Source: JAAAPF01 sp964481035
Lineage (GTDB): Bacteria > Pseudomonadota > Alphaproteobacteria > Geminicoccales > Geminicoccaceae
Assembly (NCBI GenBank): GCA_964481035.1
Contig: CAYZSE010000051.1
Coordinates: 1 to 20,548 of the forward strand
Direction: 5' to 3'
DNA length: 20,548 nucleotides
Every line of letters begins with the position of its first letter. The first letter of the stretch is position 1. This document shows, one piece after another, positions 15,971 through 20,548 of this stretch. Under the pieces are notes generated by a model. That model did not search any database. It worked only from the letters and a program-made list of their open reading frames with translations, and was not told where the DNA came from. The translations under genes and the position numbers were made by a program.

Positions 15971-16270
15971 TCATGGGCGCGACAGCGCGTCCACCTCACC
16001 GGTGACCGTGACCACCACGGGGATGCCGTCGATCTCGGAGGGCAGGGCTGCCGCAACCCCGGCATCAAGCACGCCCACCGTCAACGCTTCCTGGCCCGCG
16101 GGACCGAATCCGATCCCGACCGAGGTCACACCCGGAACGGCAAGCAACGCCGCCTCATGGGTCGCCAGCGTCTCTGTGAGCGTCCCATGCGAAACCCTTG
16201 CGGCAGGGCCGTACTCGACCGGGCCGGAACCGGAGAAATCAACCTTCGGGTGGTGATTGTCGTCGCCCAT
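15971..16270 (-). CDS. Small stand-alone copy of the N-terminal domain of the adjacent NAL1-like protease
   Basis: A 99-residue protein with no signal peptide. Residues 36-97 (AALLAVPGVTSVGIGFGP, LTVGVLD, LPSEIDGIPVVV, TGEVDALSR) follow the same pattern as the region ahead of the protease domain in the neighbouring gene. There I read AGIVGVGIGLSDP, LTLFTNSVLP, LSSLPVQQVPVGEVEAYSHR. Shared features are the VG[VI]GIG turn, an LP step and the closing V-x-x-GEV[ED]A. The ATG at 16270 has AAGGAGG 5 bases ahead, a strong site. It lies 78 bases after the protease stop on the same strand, behind a 10-bp-stem hairpin. It might act as an inhibitor, chaperone or partner of the protease; that is my inference. 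The first 30 residues are polar and not conserved in the protease. Confidence 0.78.
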   Translation of the reverse strand: MGDDNHHPKVDFSGSGPVEYGPAARVSHGTLTETLATHEAALLAVPGVTSVGIGFGPAGQEALTVGVLDAGVAAALPSEIDGIPVVVTVTGEVDALSRP

Positions 16271-16311
16271 GACGCCTCCTTCCTATTGTCCGCTGTGCGG
16301 AGATGTGGGTC

Positions 16312-16341
16312 GCCGGCCGCCTCAGTGAAAGGGCGGCCGGC
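16312..16341 (-). terminator. Strong 10-bp hairpin between the protease gene and the small-domain gene
   Basis: GCCGGCCGCC (16312-16321) and its exact reverse complement GGCGGCCGGC (16332-16341) flank a 10-base loop. It begins 7 bases after the protease stop on the minus strand and has no following T-run. It may partially terminate, protect the 3' end of the protease message, or serve as an attenuator that lowers expression of the downstream small gene. Confidence 0.5.
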
Positions 16342-16348
16342 ACCACGG

Positions 16349-17533
16349 TCAAGGCAACAGGCGGATGTTCAGGGCTGCCAGCACGGCGCCGATCGGATTT
16401 GCGAAGGTGGTGCCGCCACCACCCGCGAAGAGGAGGCCGACCGGCCGCACACCCGTGGCCCATTGCCAGATCAGCGAGCCGGAATCACCGCCCGCCGAGA
16501 ACGGGTTGGCGTTGACCGACCGTATCGCGATCTGGTTCCGGAAGAGCGCGACGCGGCCGCCTGCGAAGTTGACGTTCACCGAGACCCCGATCTGGGTCAC
16601 GCGGCCCATCGTGAGGCCGGTGGTGCGGCCGCTCTTGCCGACGGTCATGCCGAGGGAGGCCGCAAGGGCCGCCGTTCCGGTCCTGTAGAAGGCGCTATTG
16701 CCACCTGAGAGGTAGTATTGTTCGCCGCGAATCCTCTGGTGCCATGCCCACCCGAACGCGGCGTCCACGAGGTTCGCCGCGCCTCCGAAAGCGATCGGCA
16801 CCCAGCGTGCGAGGATCGCGATCTGGTCAGCGGGATGATTTCCGCCATCTGCCCGGCCGGGCTGTATGATGCTGTCGTTAACCCTGCCGGCGTTGGAGTT
16901 CGCAAGCACGTGGTTGTTGCTGAGGATTAGGTGCCGATTGGTCCACGGCGGTGTCAGGCCGATCGCGCGGCTGCCGAGCGTGCCTGCCGTCACGTCCACG
17001 TGACCGACCGACACGCCGCTCGGCGCCGGCCGGTGACGAGCACGATGCGAGTAGGCCTCGACCTCGCCGACCGGCACCTGCTGCACCGGCAAGCTCGACA
17101 GCGCGCGCGTGCCGGCGCTTTGCGCCAACTGGTTCATCAGCGCGTCCTGCGGCAGGACGCTGTTGGTGAAGAGGGTCAGGGACGGCTCGCCCGGACCGCC
17201 GACGCCGAATGCAATGCTGTCGGGGTCCGACAGACCGATGCCGACGCCGACGATTCCGGCCGGGGAAGACGCGTCTGACAATGCCATGAGTTCGCCCGAA
17301 CCCGCGAGCAGCGTCGCCTCGACCGCATCGCGGAGCGCGAGCAGGTCACCCGATACACCCGCCTCGGTCATGACGGATTGCTGCTCCGCCTCGAAGCTCA
17401 GTGCCTCGACGCCAGCGCCGCCGGAGTCCGGGTCTTCAAGACCCGACGACGGGGCCGCCGATTCGACAGGGCCGCGGTCGTCGCCTTCTTCCGGGTTCTC
17501 GACGGGCGGGGTGCCAGTGGACGTGGTAACCAT
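16349..17533 (-). CDS. Trypsin-fold serine protease resembling bacterial NAL1 homologues
   Basis: A 394-residue protein predicted to be a chymotrypsin/trypsin-fold peptidase. I place the triad as His208 in LILSNNHVLA, Asp257 in NLVDAAFGW (Asp236 in PADQIAIL is the alternative), and Ser351 in AGGDSGSLIW. Residues 1-60 are acidic, Pro/Gly/Ser-rich and probably disordered. Residues about 65-165 form a separate alpha/beta domain (LLALRDAVEATLL, GIVGVGIGLSDP, PVGEVEAYSHR), as in bacterial relatives of plant NAL1. The ATG at 17533 is chosen for its AGGAG 8 bases ahead. In-frame upstream starts at 17584 and 17605 would add a short hydrophobic leader but have weaker sites. There is no clear signal peptide with this start, so the protein is cytosolic or exported by another route. 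It is the first gene of a pair with the free-domain protein. The substrate is unknown. Confidence 0.82.
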   Translation of the reverse strand: MVTTSTGTPPVENPEEGDDRGPVESAAPSSGLEDPDSGGAGVEALSFEAEQQSVMTEAGVSGDLLALRDAVEATLLAGSGELMALSDASSPAGIVGVGIGLSDPDSIAFGVGGPGEPSLTLFTNSVLPQDALMNQLAQSAGTRALSSLPVQQVPVGEVEAYSHRARHRPAPSGVSVGHVDVTAGTLGSRAIGLTPPWTNRHLILSNNHVLANSNAGRVNDSIIQPGRADGGNHPADQIAILARWVPIAFGGAANLVDAAFGWAWHQRIRGEQYYLSGGNSAFYRTGTAALAASLGMTVGKSGRTTGLTMGRVTQIGVSVNVNFAGGRVALFRNQIAIRSVNANPFSAGGDSGSLIWQWATGVRPVGLLFAGGGGTTFANPIGAVLAALNIRLLP

Positions 17534-18178
17534 GTTCGGGTCTCCTGCCAAGGATTGAAGAACCAACGCACTCAAAGGGACCATGCGCCGTGCAAGGCGT
17601 TCCACGAGCGCGCCTCATAGATGGCCAAATTACGACACACCGTTAATCATACGACGTTTTTGCGCTTCCGGGTAGTGCCTCAATCCGAGCGGCCCGACCG
17701 AAAATCGTGACATGCGCTCGGGCGCGCCCCAACCCGACATTCCTTTGCGCGTTCCCCAGATCCTGGATCCTGCCACTCTGGGGGTCGCAACAGCGCGTCG
17801 TCAGCCCGCTTCGGGTGCTTTCTGAACCCGACAGGCGGTTCGGACCACGCGATTGGCGCGTCTGATGGCGATCAGCGAATAGCAGACGCCAATCCGCGCA
17901 CGTGACGGCACCGCTCGGCTGTTGCCGCAACCGGGTGGCCACGCTCCGGACGCTCGCGTTGTCATGCCGACGTCGCCTTGTCCGATCGCCGGCGCAGCGC
18001 AGAGATGCGGCGGATGATGGCATGGAAGAACGAGCGCGACACCGCGATTGCCGCTGCCGTCCGGGTTGAGCCGTGAGGCGCGGCTTGGTGGGGCCGGTTT
18101 GCCTCCGATCTCACCCACAACGCGGCTTCCCCCGGTCGCCTCGACCCGGCGCGCGGCCGGGCGCGGGCGGGGCTGAGG
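17534..18178. other. Long intergenic region carrying dispersed element copy B
   Basis: About 645 bases between the GH13 gene and the protease gene. From right to left on the minus strand it holds three things. CCCGG/CCGGG at 18145-18161 is a weak hairpin just after the GH13 stop. The dispersed element lies at 17851-17977, and a dyad CCCCAGA (17754-17760)/TCTGGGG (17777-17783) with a 16-base centre follows. An AT-rich stretch at about 17620-17665 includes TATGAT on the minus strand (17646-17651), a possible -10 for the protease gene without a good -35. No convincing gene is present. Confidence 0.5.
17851..17977 (-). repeat. Dispersed intergenic element, copy B
   Basis: The ungapped counterpart of 7362-7488, about 72% identical over the best 117 bases. 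This copy also contains its own inverted repeat GCGTCTG (17858-17864)/CAGACGC (17883-17889), which copy A does not keep. On the minus strand one frame reads GMTTRASGAWP and then GNSRAVPSRARIG, matching GMAARAYASWP and GNGRAVPSRPQIG in copy A. It has no transposase, terminal repeat or target duplication that I can see. Confidence 0.75.
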
Positions 18179-19981
18179 TCAGGGTTGGGTCAGGATCACG
18201 GCGGTGTAGGCGCCGAGGCCGATGTCGCCGCTGGCAGCGAGGCCGTCGAGCGGGGTGTCGTGGGCCCAGGTGTCGAAGCTCGGCTGGCCGGCGAAGTCGG
18301 TGCCGTAGCCCTGCCAGTCGCCGTTGAAGCGGACGCGCCAGGGGCCGGCGTGGGGCAGGCCCAGGCGGTAGCGGTCGTGAGCGAGGTTGGCGAGGTTGGC
18401 GACGACGACGACGTCGTCGCCGGGCCCGCCCTTGTCCCAGCGGTGGAAGGCCACGACCTTGGCGGCGGGGTCGACGTGGAAGACGTTGACGCCGTCGCCC
18501 CTGAGGCCGCGGCTGTCGTCCCACCAGTTGCGGCGCAGGCGGATGAGGTCGCGGTACATCGCGAAGATGCCGGCGAAGCGCTCCTTCTTGGTCCAGTCGA
18601 GCGGGTCGGTGTCGCGGAACCACTCGTCCTCCAAGAATTCCTGACCCTGGAACAGCATCGGGATGCCGGGCGCGGTCATGACCAGGGCGGCGCCGAGCGT
18701 CGAGCGCTTGCGGGCGAACCAGCCGCCCGGATCGTCGGGCGCGATGTCGTGCGGCAGCCGGGCGCGGCCGTTCGCCACTTCGTCGTGGCTCTCGGTGTAG
18801 ACGACGCGGGCGAGTGCCTTGGCACCGTAGCGGCCGGCGATCGCTGCGGCGACGGCGGCCATGTCGCGCTGGGCGTCGTCGGGGGCGGTGAGCGCGGCGC
18901 GCACCGGATGGACGAAGTTCGCCGCCCACTGCGCGTCGAAGCCGGCGCCGCCCGTGCTCGTCCGCGCGGTGATCGCCGCGTCGTCCTGGAGGTCCTCGGC
19001 GATGGAGATCTTCCAGGGTGCGAGCCGGTCGATCTCGTCGTTGATCCAGCGCATGAGCGTCCAGCCCTCGGCGATCGCCTGGCCCGGGTCGTGCGGGTTG
19101 CCGTGGACGGTGCGAATGTAGAGGGTCATGTCCCACCGGAGACCGTCGGCGCGGAACTCGTCGAGCCAGTAGAGCGCGTTGTCCCGAAGGAACCGGCGAA
19201 CCTCGCCGCGGCCGTAGTCGGGTCGGGTGTGCCCCCAGGGCGTGACCGCGCGCCAGTCGTTGTAGAAGTAGATCCCGCCCTGGTCGTTCTCGTGCCAGCC
19301 GTCGAACTGCCAGAGGTCGAGGTCCGACGGGCCGAGATGGTTGAAGACCACGTCGACGATGACCGCGATCCCCTTGGCGTGCGCCGCCTGGACGAAGGCC
19401 TTGAGGCCACGCGCACCGCCGTAGTCGGTCTCGACGGCGAAGATGTCGGAAGGATTGTAGCCCCAGGAGTAGCTGCCCGGGAACTCGGCCGCCGGCATGA
19501 TCTGGACGGCGTTGGCGCCGAGCTCGACCAGGTGGTCGAGGCGCCGGATGGCGGTGCGCAGGTCGCCGGGCGCTCCGTCGCGCGTGTCGTTGAAGGTGCC
19601 GATGTGCATCTCGTAGACGACGAGGTCGTGCCACGGCGGCATGGCGAAGGCGTCATCGCCCCAGTCGAAGGCGCCGTCGGTGACGATCGAGTTGCCGTTG
19701 GAGTGGTCGACGTCGCGGCCATAGGGGTCCTTGCGGAGGCGCCGGCCGTTGGGCCCGTCGATGGCGAAGCGGTACTCCTGGCCGACCGCGGCGGCGGCGA
19801 CGTCGACGGACCAATAGCCGTCGTTCTCGGCCGCCATGGGATCAGCGTCGTCGGCCCAGCCGTTGAAGTCGCCGACGACGTGGACGGCCCGGGCATGGGG
19901 CGCCCAGACGCGAAAGGCGACCCCACCGGCGAAGGGCACGGCTCCCATCCCCGGACGGCTCGACGGTACGGCTCTCGTCAC
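18179..19981 (-). CDS. GH13 alpha-glucan enzyme with CBM48, branching-enzyme-like
   Basis: A 600-residue cytosolic glycoside hydrolase/transferase of family GH13. Residues about 15-105 are a CBM48-type immunoglobulin-like domain (FRVWAPHARAVHVVGDFNGW), followed by the TIM barrel from VVYEMHIGTF. The GH13 regions are DVVFNH (210-215), GLRWDM with nucleophile Asp284, SIAED with acid/base Glu329, and ESHDEVANG with the His-Asp pair at 399-400. The HDEV wording and the domain order resemble 1,4-alpha-glucan branching enzymes, but it is shorter than classical GlgB. Trehalohydrolase (TreZ) or a maltogenic amylase are alternatives. The GTG start at 19981 has GGGGAGG 7 bases ahead. No glycogen or trehalose genes adjoin it. 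It is divergent from dcd. Confidence 0.88.
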   Translation of the reverse strand: MTRAVPSSRPGMGAVPFAGGVAFRVWAPHARAVHVVGDFNGWADDADPMAAENDGYWSVDVAAAAVGQEYRFAIDGPNGRRLRKDPYGRDVDHSNGNSIVTDGAFDWGDDAFAMPPWHDLVVYEMHIGTFNDTRDGAPGDLRTAIRRLDHLVELGANAVQIMPAAEFPGSYSWGYNPSDIFAVETDYGGARGLKAFVQAAHAKGIAVIVDVVFNHLGPSDLDLWQFDGWHENDQGGIYFYNDWRAVTPWGHTRPDYGRGEVRRFLRDNALYWLDEFRADGLRWDMTLYIRTVHGNPHDPGQAIAEGWTLMRWINDEIDRLAPWKISIAEDLQDDAAITARTSTGGAGFDAQWAANFVHPVRAALTAPDDAQRDMAAVAAAIAGRYGAKALARVVYTESHDEVANGRARLPHDIAPDDPGGWFARKRSTLGAALVMTAPGIPMLFQGQEFLEDEWFRDTDPLDWTKKERFAGIFAMYRDLIRLRRNWWDDSRGLRGDGVNVFHVDPAAKVVAFHRWDKGGPGDDVVVVANLANLAHDRYRLGLPHAGPWRVRFNGDWQGYGTDFAGQPSFDTWAHDTPLDGLAASGDIGLGAYTAVILTQP

Positions 19982-20138
19982 GCGCGTTCCTCCCCGCTCG
20001 ACCCGCCCTCTCTTGGGGCTCTAGCGACGCGGTGTAGCCGACGCTGTGGCGGAGGTCACAAGCTCGCGGCGGTGACTAAGGCTCGCCCTCGCCGCCGGTC
20101 GTGGTTGGCGCGGCGGCGCCCAGCGCCTATGAGACGCC

Positions 20139-20548
20139 ATGACCGATGCACCGGGCCTGTTGCGCGATCCGGGCCTGCGGGGGATCGTCCCCCGGCAGGC
20201 GCTGGAGCATGCGTTCGCCGCCGGCTGGATCCAGGGGCCCGCGCCGGACGCGGGCCAGGTGCAGCCGGCGAGCCTCGATCTGCGGCTCGGCGCGCGGGCC
20301 TTTCGCCTGCCGTTCAGCTTCCTGCCGGGGCGTAGCCGCAGCGTCGACGAGGCGGTCGCCGCGCACGCCATGCACACGCTTTCGCTCGACCAGCCGGCCG
20401 TGCTGGAGCGCGGCTGCGTCTACCTCGTCGAGCTGGAGGAGAGCCTCGAGCTGCCGGGGCACGTCGCCGCCGGCGCCAACCCCAAGAGCTCGACCGGCCG
20501 CCTCGACGTCTTCGCCCGCGTCATCGCCGACCGCGCGAGCGAGTTCGA
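20139..20548 (+). CDS. dcd: 2'-deoxycytidine 5'-triphosphate deaminase (long alphaproteobacterial type), 3'-truncated by the window edge
   Basis: Converts dCTP to dUTP plus ammonia in dTTP precursor synthesis. The visible 136 residues include GIVPRQALEHAF, VQPASLDLRLG (the family's SLDLRLG strand), YLVELEESLELP and ANPKSSTGRLDVFARVIAD. The last segment is the nucleotide-binding signature of Dcd; the GRLDVF wording is that of the longer alphaproteobacterial form. The ATG at 20139 gives a natural N terminus; only a weak purine stretch precedes it. The remainder lies outside the window. The 157 bases between it and the divergent GH13 gene hold GTCAC (20055-20059)/GTGAC (20072-20076), an imperfectly supported dyad, and no clear promoter. 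Confidence 0.93.
   Translation, partial: MTDAPGLLRDPGLRGIVPRQALEHAFAAGWIQGPAPDAGQVQPASLDLRLGARAFRLPFSFLPGRSRSVDEAVAAHAMHTLSLDQPAVLERGCVYLVELEESLELPGHVAAGANPKSSTGRLDVFARVIADRASEF

Noticed and set aside
15915..15974. 19-codon frame overlapping the stop of the small-domain gene as ATGA
   Set aside because: Too short, with low-complexity residues; an ATGA overlap arises easily by chance. No evidence of a real peptide.
18185..20335. Plus-strand open frame of 716 codons antisense to the GH13 gene
   Set aside because: Antisense shadow with Val/Asp/Gly-rich composition. It also overlaps the real dcd start in another frame.

Overview
The window looks like a piece of a high-GC alphaproteobacterial chromosome, possibly Rhodospirillales-like. 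The evidence is the alphaproteobacterial-type LexA, the long alphaproteobacterial-type dCTP deaminase, the compact sulfate-assimilation operon with DUF2849 and DUF934 genes, and third codon positions rich in G and C. The exact taxon is my inference. I see no rRNA, tRNA, CRISPR array, intact insertion sequence or phage genes.

Layout. (1) 1-623: 3' part of lexA on the plus strand. It converges on a minus-strand group of a glycerophosphodiester phosphodiesterase, an LhgO-like FAD oxidoreductase and an Ldh_2-family 2-hydroxyacid dehydrogenase (645-3589), spaced by 3 bases or overlapping by 4. (2) 3667-5933: a CysQ/inositol-monophosphatase-like phosphatase overlapping the end of ubiD (ubiquinone biosynthesis), with a large hairpin after the phosphatase and a perfect dyad upstream of ubiD. 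(3) 6362-7216: a secreted protein of unknown function with two copies of a Cys-rich motif. (4) 7524-8075: a thioredoxin-fold protein with a CNHC motif. (5) 8219-13099: a six-gene operon, read right to left as 2Fe-2S ferredoxin, cysG, DUF2849, cysI, DUF934, cysH. It makes siroheme and reduces APS to sulfite and sulfite to sulfide. (6) 13584-14981, plus strand: a small Cys-containing protein and the glutathione-dependent formaldehyde dehydrogenase (class III ADH). (7) 15014-15553: a conserved protein of unknown function behind a 9-bp dyad. (8) 15971-17533: a two-gene unit with a trypsin-fold serine protease resembling NAL1 homologues and a 99-residue protein that looks like a free copy of the protease's N-terminal domain, separated by a strong hairpin. 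(9) 18179-19981: a CBM48-GH13 enzyme resembling branching enzymes. (10) 20139-end: the 5' part of dcd.

Most of the window is housekeeping metabolism: SOS control, quinone and sulfur metabolism, formaldehyde detoxification, nucleotide metabolism. The parts most likely to be new are the protease plus free-domain pair, the tandem Cys-motif secreted protein, and a dispersed element of about 120 bp. The element occurs twice (7362-7488 and 17851-17977), in the same orientation, each time between two minus-strand genes, and part of it shows a coding-like substitution pattern.
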